Shown: positions 1-5,341 of the stretch, in pieces | Numbering within the stretch: the stretch's first letter is position 1 | How the letters are laid out: every line of letters starts with the position of its first letter | Source of the DNA: Bacteroidota bacterium | GTDB lineage: Bacteria > Bacteroidota > Bacteroidia > Flavobacteriales > Schleiferiaceae | Reading direction: 5' to 3' | Assembly: GCA_003023665.1 (NCBI GenBank) | Contig: PXYR01000119.1 | Location: 1 to 5,341, forward strand | DNA length: 5,341 nt | Made by a program: the position numbers and the translations under genes | The notes under the pieces: generated by a model | The model's input: only the letters and a program-made list of their open reading frames with translations | Database searches by the model: none | Told to the model about the DNA's origin: nothing

Positions 1-572
1 TTCAGGTATCTAACCTGAGCGGCTGTGACTCTACGGTAATGGATTCGATTGTTGTTTTCCCAAACGCCATTGCCCGTTTTGACACAACAGGACCTATTAC
101 ATCTAAAGCACCTTTGACCATTGACACCAGTATTGTAAAAGCGGTGCACACTGTTGGAAATGGTGAATACCTATGGTTCATTGATTCGATTGGAACGGTT
201 GTGTATCAAGAAACAGGAATTAATAATTTGTCCTACACCATACAAAGCGGAAATTCAACTTTTATCCTTGGTCTGATTGTAGAATCAGCGTGGAATTGTG
301 AGAACGATTCCGTTTTCTTAGAATTTACTACCAATGATATTGGTGGGACTGTGCCTATTTCACGCCCGGTTATTGACCATCCTGTAGATTTAATTGATTA
401 CTGGCCGCCATCTCTTCTGAGTGTGGAGGTGCGTTCAATGAATGGACAAGTCATTTGGAATTCTCAAGGTGATTTTAATGCATTGCCGCATTTGAAAAAC
501 GGTTGCTATTACATGAGTTTATTTTGGGACAACAATGCAGTCACAAGAAATAAGTTTATCCAGATTGATTAA
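1..572 (+). CDS. C-terminal fragment of large secreted protein with PKD-like repeats and T9SS-like tail
   Basis: The reading frame is open from base 3 with no stop before the TAA at 570-572, so the gene starts left of the window and the ATG at 39 is probably internal. The first visible residues (QVSNLSGCDSTV...IVVFP) look like the closing strands of a PKD/Ig-like domain. A second PKD-like unit follows, with the pattern W-F-I-D-S-I-G-T-V-V then SYTIQSGN and ESAWNCENDS, spanning about residues 18-102 counted from the internal Met. The last ~50 residues (VEVRSMNGQVIW, LPHLKNGCYYMSLF, NKFIQID) match the layout of a type A T9SS sorting domain: a strand with 'NGQ', an 'L..L..G.Y' turn and a final 'KFI' strand. 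It is therefore probably a cell-surface or secreted protein. PKD repeats are found in adhesins and enzymes alike, so no function can be given from this end alone. The sorting tail is somewhat divergent and lacks the usual basic ending. Confidence 0.75.
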   Translation, partial: QVSNLSGCDSTVMDSIVVFPNAIARFDTTGPITSKAPLTIDTSIVKAVHTVGNGEYLWFIDSIGTVVYQETGINNLSYTIQSGNSTFILGLIVESAWNCENDSVFLEFTTNDIGGTVPISRPVIDHPVDLIDYWPPSLLSVEVRSMNGQVIWNSQGDFNALPHLKNGCYYMSLFWDNNAVTRNKFIQID

Positions 573-578
573 GGTGTA

Positions 579-606
579 ATTGGATTAAATTTCCATTCCA
601 TCCAAT
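579..606. repeat. Weak inverted repeat between convergent genes
   Basis: ATTGGAT at 579-585 is the reverse complement of ATCCAAT at 600-606, with a 14-base loop. It lies in the 43-bp gap between the convergent stop codons at 572 and 616, where a shared terminator would be expected. The stem is short and AT-rich and has no clear T-run, so a terminator role is only possible. Confidence 0.25.
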
Positions 607-615
607 AGCACATCA

Positions 616-1152
616 CTACTTTATCTGAATCAATCTAATTCTTCTTTCGTTCACGAAATGAAAGTCCCCAACAAAAGGAACGCCATTATCATTATTCGTC
701 TTAAATCTTGACTGCTCTTGTTGCGGGATTTCAAGTTCTACCAAATCCATGTAGAGATAGGTACTGTCGTTCAGAATCTTCAAGGTGTTGTTTGAAGGGA
801 TGTCCGCTTGATTCTCGTAATACCTTAAGGGGTCAACGCTCATTGTAAATGTTGTGGAATCGGCAACTTTAGTTTTAGAAATGGTTTCTATGAGCGAGTA
901 GTCGTACAAAGTTCCATCAGATAGTGGTCCAATGGTTGTTTGTTTTACGCGAAGAGAATAACGGTAGCCCCAATCGAACTCAAATCCCTCTATATATTGG
1001 GCGCGGGAATCTGACGAGTTTAGAACCATTCTTTTGAAGTGTTCGTAATTCTCTGTTTGCATAAAAGGTTCAATGGTGATTATTTTGATTTGCTCTGCTT
1101 GTCCAACTGCGACAAAAAATGAAGACAGGATAACGAATAGGAGGTAGGTCAT
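616..1152 (-). CDS. Secreted DUF4377-like protein
   Basis: A 178-residue protein starting at ATG (1152-1150) and ending at TAG (618-616). Residues 1-19 form a hydrophobic signal peptide (MTYLLFVILSSFFVAVGQA) with a good signal peptidase I site after GQA and no lipobox cysteine, so it is probably periplasmic or secreted. Residues ~26-96 resemble DUF4377: a segment of the type 'IEGFEFDWGYRYSLRV' (54-69), then a 'DGTLYDYSLIETISKTKV' stretch (79-96). In that family an IeGF.yepGy.Y.L.V core is followed by a Y-x-L-x-x-v-S-K strand. The remaining ~80 residues fit no family I recognise. DUF4377 has no known activity; it often occurs in small envelope proteins. It is convergent with the PKD protein and divergent from the lipoprotein at 1217, so it is probably transcribed alone. 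The family call rests on pattern memory, not a search. Confidence 0.72.
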   Translation of the reverse strand: MTYLLFVILSSFFVAVGQAEQIKIITIEPFMQTENYEHFKRMVLNSSDSRAQYIEGFEFDWGYRYSLRVKQTTIGPLSDGTLYDYSLIETISKTKVADSTTFTMSVDPLRYYENQADIPSNNTLKILNDSTYLYMDLVELEIPQQEQSRFKTNNDNGVPFVGDFHFVNERRIRLIQIK

Positions 1153-1165
1153 ATGGATAGAAGTT

Positions 1166-1197
1166 CAAAACTATTTAATGGCATAATCATTGTCCAA
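1166..1197 (-). promoter_or_regulatory. Candidate Bacteroidota-type promoter for the DUF4377-like gene
   Basis: Read on the minus strand, TAGTTTTG (1173-1166) matches the Bacteroidota -7 consensus TAnnTTTG exactly. A TTG (1197-1195) lies 21 bp upstream, close to the usual spacing for the -33 element. The predicted transcript would begin only about 6-8 bases before the ATG at 1152, giving a very short leader. The match is short, so chance cannot be excluded. Confidence 0.4.
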
Positions 1198-1216
1198 CGG
1201 TAATATATAAAATGCT

Positions 1217-1552
1217 ATGAAAAAGTACTTATTTCTTCCCTTGTTTTTAGCCTTTGTAGCTTGCGAAATGGACTCTACTCCTGATCTTTTTTACTACGAT
1301 GAAACAGGTTGTTCTGATGCTTGGTGGGTAGATGCCCCTCCAATAGATACCTTGACAACGGATATCTATAAAGAATTTGTAGCATCCTATTTAGAGAGCA
1401 ATAACGTTGAGGTACTTTCTTTTCATGTAACCTATGATTCAACTGTTGCTCAATTGTGTAGAGCCTGCTTTTGTAAAACGGGCACTGTCCTTGAATTAGA
1501 AGTAGAATCGGGTAAAAGACGAAAAATGCGTCAATTGGGTTTTTATCAATGA
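1217..1552 (+). CDS. Small lipoprotein with CxxCxC cysteine cluster, function unknown
   Basis: A 111-residue protein from ATG 1217 to TGA 1552. An ATG at 1212 is out of frame and stops at once, so 1217 is the start. The N-terminus (MKK, a hydrophobic stretch, then FVAC with Cys16) is a signal peptidase II signal; Phe at -3 is less usual than Leu. The mature end CEMDSTPD has acidic residues just after the cysteine, loosely like Bacteroidota lipoprotein surface-export signals. The rest is soluble, with a 'TGCSDAWW' segment (30-37) and a cysteine cluster C81-x2-C84-x-C86 followed by KTG and a basic tail ending in LGFYQ. The cluster could form disulfides or bind a metal, but no family is recognised with confidence. 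It ends just before a strong terminator at 1573-1607 and is probably monocistronic. It is divergent from the DUF4377-like gene with 64 bp between starts. Confidence 0.75.
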   Translation: MKKYLFLPLFLAFVACEMDSTPDLFYYDETGCSDAWWVDAPPIDTLTTDIYKEFVASYLESNNVEVLSFHVTYDSTVAQLCRACFCKTGTVLELEVESGKRRKMRQLGFYQ

Positions 1553-1572
1553 TTGTTATTTCCCTAGGATTC

Positions 1573-1607
1573 AAAAAGCCTTGATTAACATCAAATCAAG
1601 GCTTTTT
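1573..1607. terminator. Bidirectional rho-independent terminator
   Basis: A perfect 14-bp inverted repeat: AAAAAGCCTTGATT at 1573-1586 pairs with AATCAAGGCTTTTT at 1594-1607 around a 7-base loop. The arms end in A5 and T5, so a U-tract follows the stem on either strand. It sits between the convergent stop codons at 1552 (+) and 1629 (-), and should end transcripts of both the lipoprotein gene and the GH16 gene. Confidence 0.9.
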
Positions 1608-1628
1608 CGTTTCCTAAAGTTAGGACGC

Positions 1629-2696
1629 TTATTTCTTGATAATTTTTTCCTCAGCAAAAATGCCCGTTTCTGGATTCTGGATTCTACATAAGTAAATGCC
1701 AGCGGAAAGGTTTGATATATCTATATCCGTTTGGCCAGCACCCAATTTCTTTTTCAAGACAGCGGTTCCTTTTACATCATAAACAATGAAACCCGCATTT
1801 CTCCATGGTTGTTCCACGGTTAGGCTTTCTAGAGCAGGACTCGGATAAATGGCGATAGAGCTGTATTCTAATTCGTCTTGGTTTAAAGTGCTGCTTTGAT
1901 ATACGCGTATATAATCCAATATCATTGGACTTGAAGTGAAGTTTGCATCAATGCTGGACTGGATGGCTATATTTAGTAGTAGGTATTGTGGGTTATCAAA
2001 AGGCCAAGTGAAGCTAGTTCTATCTGTAGGTTCATAGGTGTAGTGAACAATACTATCCACACTGAAAACCATTTTAGTTGGCGACCACTCAACTGCATAG
2101 GTATGAAAGGAGTTACTTACTCCTGGTATTGTGCGTCCACCAACATTTACAGTACCTCCATAACTGGATAAGGTATGCATAGCGCTGCTCACATAATCCT
2201 GATTATCTCCCCAGTGTTCCATTATGTCGATCTCCCCGCAAGCCGGCCAGTATTGACTGGCATAGCCTTGTGTATCCCACCAGGCACCAACCTCATAAAT
2301 GTTTTGACCCAACATCCATATGGCGGGCCATGTACCCGTTCCGGTTGGTAATTGTGCACGCGCTTCAACCCGCCCGTAAGTAAAAGCAAACTTTGAATTT
2401 AAACGGGCAGAGGTATAATCCTTAGTGACGTTTTGGTCTGTAAAATTCTCTTTTAGCGCAGTGAGATATAAGTGGCCATTTTCACAATAGGAGTTGGTAT
2501 CCCTATCCGTATAATGCTGGATTTCACCATTCCACCAGCTAAGACCATTATTGGGTAATACAGTTTGATGCCACCATTTGGTGCTGTCTAAACCGCCATT
2601 TATATTGAATTCGTCTGCCCATACTAAGGAATCAAATACTTGAGAAGACGCTGTAAAACAGAATAAACTAAAAAGTAAAGCGATAGGAGTTTTCAT
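1629..2696 (-). CDS. GH16 endo-beta-1,3-glucanase (laminarinase type) with T9SS sorting tail
   Basis: A 355-residue secreted glycoside hydrolase. The ATG at 2696 is chosen because it directly begins a clean signal peptide (MKTPIALLFSLFCFTASSQ). The only in-frame upstream start is a TTG at 2735, which would add 13 polar residues ahead of it. The GH16 jelly-roll domain covers about residues 20-277, from VWADEFN to YIRVYQ. It includes GTWPAIWMLGQN, the active site GEIDIMEHWG and a WPFDNPQYLLLNIAI strand. In the E-I-D-I-M-E motif, Glu155 is the expected nucleophile, Asp157 the helper and Glu160 the acid/base, all present. The six-residue form of this motif is typical of laminarinases rather than xyloglucan enzymes. 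Residues ~284-355 are a type A T9SS sorting domain (IAIYPSPA, VYDVKGTAV, ISNLSAGIYLCRI, EEKIIKK), so the enzyme is exported and attached or released at the surface. There is no carbohydrate-binding module. It probably shares a transcript with the SGNH fusion gene 50 bp upstream. Other beta-glucans (mixed-linkage) remain possible substrates. Confidence 0.93.
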   Translation of the reverse strand: MKTPIALLFSLFCFTASSQVFDSLVWADEFNINGGLDSTKWWHQTVLPNNGLSWWNGEIQHYTDRDTNSYCENGHLYLTALKENFTDQNVTKDYTSARLNSKFAFTYGRVEARAQLPTGTGTWPAIWMLGQNIYEVGAWWDTQGYASQYWPACGEIDIMEHWGDNQDYVSSAMHTLSSYGGTVNVGGRTIPGVSNSFHTYAVEWSPTKMVFSVDSIVHYTYEPTDRTSFTWPFDNPQYLLLNIAIQSSIDANFTSSPMILDYIRVYQSSTLNQDELEYSSIAIYPSPALESLTVEQPWRNAGFIVYDVKGTAVLKKKLGAGQTDIDISNLSAGIYLCRIQNPETGIFAEEKIIKK

Positions 2697-2746
2697 TGGG
2701 CTAGGTCTAGGTTTTTCATTATTTGATTGGTACAAAGAAACTGAAA

Positions 2747-4363
2747 TTAATGATTATTGGGACCCTTAATTCCTGCATTAACGTGTATGTCTATGAAATT
2801 TTCTTTTGGAGTTATTGGGCATGAATATCCGTCTGTATAGGCGCAATAAGGATTATAGGCATAATTGAAATCCAGAACCATGGTGGTTCCCTCGGGCTTG
2901 GTGATATCCATGAATCGGCCCGTGCCGTAGGTGCTCACACCTGTAGTTTTATCCATGAAAGGAAGGAAGAGGTGGTCCTGATAGTCTTCCATAGCCATCA
3001 ATCGCTTGCTTTGGTAAAGGAACAATTCTAAGGTTTGACCGTGTAGCTGGAAGGTCGCCTTGGCATAACGGCGGTATTCTCGGCTCACCCCTGAACTGGT
3101 GGCCATATCAAACCACGGTTCATTTTCGAGCACTTGAATCTGCGCCTCAACCGCCAACTCCGGATTGTAGCTAAAGAATTCATGTCCGTGGAAGGCGGCG
3201 CGCTCCTCAGGCTTAAGAGGGCTAGTGGTTGAATCCCTATAAAAATCGTCCAATTCCTGTTGGAACTTCAAAACCTCAATACGTTCCGGCGTTGCTAATG
3301 GCACAAGGTCACTAACCACTTCATTAGGTACCTCAAAGCTCAAGCTGTAGTGGTCGATTTTCAGGCCTTCTTTTGTTGCGCGAAGAACGCCAACACCTCT
3401 GCACTTGCCCATATGTGGTGAATCGAGACGCTCGTTGAACCATAAGGTGTTTCCCTTTCTGTACCAACGACGTTCGAATGCTTCGAAGGTCCACGCGCTT
3501 TCTCTTCGAAAATAAGGTGCTGCCCAAGCTCTAAACTCCCCGGCAGTCCAGTATTCACCGCCGTCGGTGCCTTGGAAAATGCTTTCATCATTATAAAAGG
3601 CTCCGAAATAGGCTGCCGAATCTGCTGTAGCTGCTGCCTGGTGCCAGTTGTCGATGAACTCATTGAGCAATCGTTCTTCTAGGTATGCATCACGAATTTC
3701 TTCCGCCATGCCGCGGCCAAGAAGATCATTTCCTTGCTTGTTTAAGTGCAGTTTATCGAAAATAAATAGCGCTGGATCGACCTGACCGTTATTGTCTGTT
3801 AACCATGGCCAGCAGTCCATGAAGTGGTAGTTATACAAATCGGTCAATTCTTCGAGTTGACCGTTCACGGCCTTGTATTTAGCGAGGTGCTCCCAACGCG
3901 CAGGAGAAGGTTTTGGTGATAGAAGAAATACGGGAAGTTCTGGGTGGGTTTGCTGGATCCATTTCAAAAGTTGTCGAGCATCGGAAAGAATGGTGAATAC
4001 TTCTCTTTGGCCGCCATCTTCCTCTTCATGAACGATATCATTATCCCCTTCATAAATAACCAGGATATCTGGTTCGGTCGCAGAAATGAGTTGCTCTTTG
4101 TAGCGGTATAAATCATCGAAACAAGAGCCTCCGATGCCAGCATTGACAACCTCGTATTCCGGAAAGTTTTCAGCAATGTTATCCCACAACCTAAACGTGG
4201 AACTTCCAGCAAATACAATCCGAGTTTGGCTGTGAGGTAGCTGATTCGCGTTGGAGACAATTTTTTCAAGCTGTTCATCATAATTTGCGCCACATTGAGC
4301 CTTTCCAGAAAATGAAAAGAGTCCAATTAAGCATAGGATGAACAATGAATTTCTCTTGTACAT
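2747..4363 (-). CDS. Three-domain exported protein: SGNH/GDSL hydrolase + SnoaL/NTF2-like + DUF1684
   Basis: A 538-residue protein from ATG 4363 to TAA 2747. Residues 1-23 are a signal peptide; the cysteine at 24 follows Gln, so a lipoprotein is unlikely. Domain 1 (~45-228) is an SGNH hydrolase. FAGSSTFRLW (51-60) carries the nucleophile Ser55, NAGIGGS (74-80) the block II glycine, EGDND (105-109) the block III Asn108, and DKLH (203-206) the Asp203/His206 pair, so the catalytic set looks complete. Such enzymes cleave esters or acetyl groups on lipids and sugars. Domain 2 (~232-347) looks like a SnoaL/NTF2-like cone (LLNEFIDNWHQA, YFGAFYNDESIF, AAPYFRR, then paired strands to DHYSLSFEV). Domain 3 (~362-534) matches DUF1684: SPLKPEERAAFHGHEFFSYN, HLFLPFMDKTTGVSTYG, GRFMD, LDFNYAYNPYCAYT and CPITPKENFIDIHV. 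There is no T9SS tail, which suggests a periplasmic location. It has a higher GC feel than the flanking genes. The fold calls for domains 1 and 3 are strong; domain 2 is less so. Confidence 0.9.
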   Translation of the reverse strand: MYKRNSLFILCLIGLFSFSGKAQCGANYDEQLEKIVSNANQLPHSQTRIVFAGSSTFRLWDNIAENFPEYEVVNAGIGGSCFDDLYRYKEQLISATEPDILVIYEGDNDIVHEEEDGGQREVFTILSDARQLLKWIQQTHPELPVFLLSPKPSPARWEHLAKYKAVNGQLEELTDLYNYHFMDCWPWLTDNNGQVDPALFIFDKLHLNKQGNDLLGRGMAEEIRDAYLEERLLNEFIDNWHQAAATADSAAYFGAFYNDESIFQGTDGGEYWTAGEFRAWAAPYFRRESAWTFEAFERRWYRKGNTLWFNERLDSPHMGKCRGVGVLRATKEGLKIDHYSLSFEVPNEVVSDLVPLATPERIEVLKFQQELDDFYRDSTTSPLKPEERAAFHGHEFFSYNPELAVEAQIQVLENEPWFDMATSSGVSREYRRYAKATFQLHGQTLELFLYQSKRLMAMEDYQDHLFLPFMDKTTGVSTYGTGRFMDITKPEGTTMVLDFNYAYNPYCAYTDGYSCPITPKENFIDIHVNAGIKGPNNH

Positions 4364-4451
4364 AGAATGGAATCTATTGATATAGGTGAAGATACGTTAG
4401 TCTAGAAAGAAATAAAGGGCACTTCAGAGCTAAATAAGGCAAAAACTCCTT

Positions 4452-4471
4452 TGTCCTGCAATTGTCCGGAC
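4452..4471. promoter_or_regulatory. Candidate operator, left copy (TGTCCTGC-N8-GGAC)
   Basis: TGTCCTGC at 4452-4459 is followed after 8 bases by GGAC (4468-4471). Within it TTGTCC occurs twice (4451-4456, 4462-4467), and GTCCGGAC at 4464-4471 is a perfect palindrome. The element lies about 90 bp upstream of the SGNH gene start. Its close copy is at 4662-4680. A regulator site is inferred from the repetition and symmetry only. Confidence 0.35.
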
Positions 4472-4528
4472 GACACCTCAAACATTAGTTTTTATACTTG
4501 AAGGAACAAAAAACACCAACAGATTTTG

Positions 4529-4561
4529 CTGAAAATTGCCCAAAAACACTGGCGTTTTCAG
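4529..4561. repeat. Imperfect hairpin in divergent spacer
   Basis: CTGAAAA (4529-4535) pairs with TTTTCAG (4555-4561), and inner GCC (4538-4540) with GGC (4551-4553), leaving a 2/1-base internal bulge and a 10-base loop. There is no following T-run, so it is not a plain terminator. It could be an operator or a leader structure of the plus-strand transcript, or chance in AT-rich DNA. Confidence 0.25.
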
Positions 4562-4661
4562 ATGAGGAGCTTACAGAAATGAATATCCTTTGAATTTGTA
4601 AGTAGAGAACTTTAACACGCTTTAAGGATAAAGTGTATCAACAACCAATTAAAACAGATCA

Positions 4662-4680
4662 TGTCCTGCTGCAAAAGGAC
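4662..4680. promoter_or_regulatory. Candidate operator or SD-covering hairpin, right copy (TGTCCTGC-N7-GGAC)
   Basis: TGTCCTGC (4662-4669) is followed after 7 bases by GGAC (4677-4680), copying the element at 4452-4471. In RNA, GTCCT (4663-4667) can pair with AGGAC (4676-4680) around an 8-base loop, covering most of the AAAGGA ribosome binding site. It may be a protein site, a translational hairpin or both; the stem is short. Confidence 0.35.
4674..4679 (+). promoter_or_regulatory. Ribosome binding site of the phosphorylase-like gene
   Basis: AAAGGA lies 10 bases before the ATG at 4690. An in-frame TGA at 4684-4686 just upstream of that ATG excludes any earlier start in this frame, so this site and the ATG at 4690 define the gene start. 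Confidence 0.6.
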
Positions 4681-4689
4681 GGATGATAT

Positions 4690-5341
4690 ATGAAAGACTA
4701 TAAAAATATATTTCTTGGAGACCAGATTCGCAATGGTCAAGAAGAAGAAGTAAAAGGTGAGGAGGTAAAGATCAACTCCGAGTCTTTTTATAAAATTTCC
4801 AATTACGATTCCATGCGACCTTTCTTCATGAGCATCGTAAGTAATTCCAATCATTGGATGTTCATTTCCAGCACGGGTGGACTGACAGCGGGAAGAAAGA
4901 ACAGCGAGTTTGCTCTTTTTCCATACTATACAGATGATAAAATCACTGAATCATCAGAATACACAGGATCCAAAACCATTTGCTTAGTTAAACGAAATGA
5001 TAAGGTGAGCCTGTGGGAGCCTTTCTCTTCAAAATATGATGGTGTTTACCGCGTAACTCGCAATCTATACAAGAACTCGTTCGGTAATAAGGTTCGATTC
5101 GAAGAGATCAACCATGATTTGGAATTGACGTTCTCCTACGATTGGAATTCAAGTGATAAGTATGGGTTTGTTCGGAAATCTGTCCTAACCAATACTGGAT
5201 CAAGCTCGGTCAGCGTTCGATTCGCAGATGGCTTGCAAAATCTATTACCCTACGGTGTAGAATCTTCTTTACAAGCCGCCTCAAGTAATTTAGTTGATGC
5301 TTACAAGAAGTGCGAGTTGGAAGCGGAAGTGGGTCTTGGTC
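4690..5341 (+). CDS. N-terminal part of probable glycoside phosphorylase (GH94/GH149-like)
   Basis: An open frame from ATG 4690 runs for 217 codons to the right edge without a stop. There is no signal peptide or membrane segment; the start (MKDYKNIFLG, then a Glu/Lys-rich stretch) is soluble, so a cytoplasmic enzyme is expected. Residues ~38-190 resemble the N-terminal beta-sandwich domain of large phosphorylases. HWMFISSTGGLTAGR (55-69) is like the 'GG.s....' opening. FPYYTDD, SLWEPFSSKYDGVY (107-120) like 'WsP...p...y', FEEINHDLELTFSY (137-150) and SVLTNTGSSSVSVRF (165-179) follow, then LQNLLPYGV (183-191). Phosphorylases of the GH94/GH149 group use inorganic phosphate to release glucose-1-phosphate. 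GH149 acts on beta-1,3-oligoglucans, which would suit the nearby GH16 laminarinase. The catalytic (alpha/alpha)6 domain lies outside the window, so family, activity and completeness cannot be confirmed. It could instead be another large Bacteroidota sugar enzyme with the same sandwich domain. That the gene is real is near certain; the function is moderate. Confidence 0.6.
   Translation, partial: MKDYKNIFLGDQIRNGQEEEVKGEEVKINSESFYKISNYDSMRPFFMSIVSNSNHWMFISSTGGLTAGRKNSEFALFPYYTDDKITESSEYTGSKTICLVKRNDKVSLWEPFSSKYDGVYRVTRNLYKNSFGNKVRFEEINHDLELTFSYDWNSSDKYGFVRKSVLTNTGSSSVSVRFADGLQNLLPYGVESSLQAASSNLVDAYKKCELEAEVGLG

Larger units (their letters stand above)
4364..4689. other. Divergent intergenic control region
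   Basis: This 326-bp spacer separates the start codons of the SGNH fusion gene (-) and the phosphorylase-like gene (+). I found no convincing ORF in it. No perfect TAnnTTTG -7 box is seen in either direction. The nearest on the plus strand are TATACTTG (4493-4500) and TGAATTTG (4591-4598), each one base off. The region holds two GTCC...GGAC elements 210 bp apart, a small hairpin at 4529-4561 and a ribosome binding site at its right end. It is AT-rich, as expected for a region holding two divergent promoters. Confidence 0.6.

Noticed and set aside
1275..1574. 99-residue minus-strand open frame
   Set aside because: It lies entirely opposite the lipoprotein gene, runs into the terminator stem, and has no signal peptide, family pattern or binding site; an antisense shadow.
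2701..2710. Palindrome-like CTAGGTCTAG between the SGNH and GH16 genes
   Set aside because: Only two CTAG tetramers around GT, with no promoter or terminator context; too short to call.
2697..2735. TTG start at 2735 for the GH16 gene
   Set aside because: It would put 13 polar residues before the signal peptide; the ATG at 2696 begins the signal peptide directly.
3333..3663. Two overlapping minus-strand open frames (64 and 100 residues)
   Set aside because: Both lie inside the SGNH fusion gene in another frame, and their low-complexity, Ser/Arg/Gln-rich translations are typical of shadow frames.
3964..4326. 120-residue minus-strand open frame
   Set aside because: It is an alternate frame within the SGNH domain, whose own frame carries all the catalytic motifs; no frameshift is needed.
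4507..4549. Two CAAAAA(A)CAC repeats 34 bp apart
   Set aside because: They are A-rich and low in complexity, and easily arise by chance in this spacer.
4612..4854. 80-residue minus-strand hydrophobic open frame
   Set aside because: Its first half is antisense to the confirmed phosphorylase-like gene and the rest lies in AT-rich spacer; the hydrophobic look comes from A-rich codons read backwards.
1..5341. CRISPR array, tRNA, rRNA, insertion sequence or prophage
   Set aside because: No spaced direct repeats, cloverleaf, transposase motifs or terminal inverted repeats were seen on either strand.

Overview
The window looks like a chromosomal piece of a Bacteroidota genome, most likely a marine-type flavobacterium. 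The signs are two proteins with C-terminal tails resembling type IX secretion (T9SS) sorting domains, PKD-like repeats, short AT-rich spacers with weak Shine-Dalgarno signals, a DUF4377-type secreted protein, and a flavobacterial-style GH16 laminarinase. GC is moderate and somewhat higher inside the SGNH fusion gene. This lineage is inferred from protein style only; there is no rRNA or marker gene.

Layout, left to right. (1) Bases 1-572 (+): the C-terminal end of a large secreted protein with PKD-like repeats and a sorting tail, cut by the left edge. (2) 616-1152 (-): a secreted DUF4377-like protein, convergent with the first gene. (3) 1217-1552 (+): a small lipoprotein with a CxxCxC cluster, divergent from gene 2 across a 64-bp spacer. 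(4) A perfect 14-bp hairpin at 1573-1607, flanked by A and T runs, acts as a two-way terminator. (5) 1629-2696 (-): a GH16 endo-beta-glucanase (laminarinase type) with signal peptide and T9SS tail. (6) 2747-4363 (-): a three-domain secreted protein, SGNH hydrolase + SnoaL/NTF2-like + DUF1684, lying 50 bp upstream of the GH16 gene and probably in the same transcript. (7) 4364-4689: a 326-bp divergent control region with paired GTCC...GGAC elements. (8) 4690-5341 (+): the first 217 residues of a cytoplasmic protein resembling the N-terminal domain of large glycoside phosphorylases (GH94/GH149 type), cut by the right edge.

How they may work together (inference). GH16 would cut beta-1,3-glucan such as laminarin at the cell surface or outside the cell. 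The exported SGNH fusion may act on an ester-linked or decorated substrate in the periplasm. The divergent phosphorylase candidate would split imported oligoglucans with phosphate to yield glucose-1-phosphate. No SusC/SusD pair is visible, so this is at most the edge of a polysaccharide utilisation locus or a small stand-alone set. Genes 1-3 show no visible link to sugar use.
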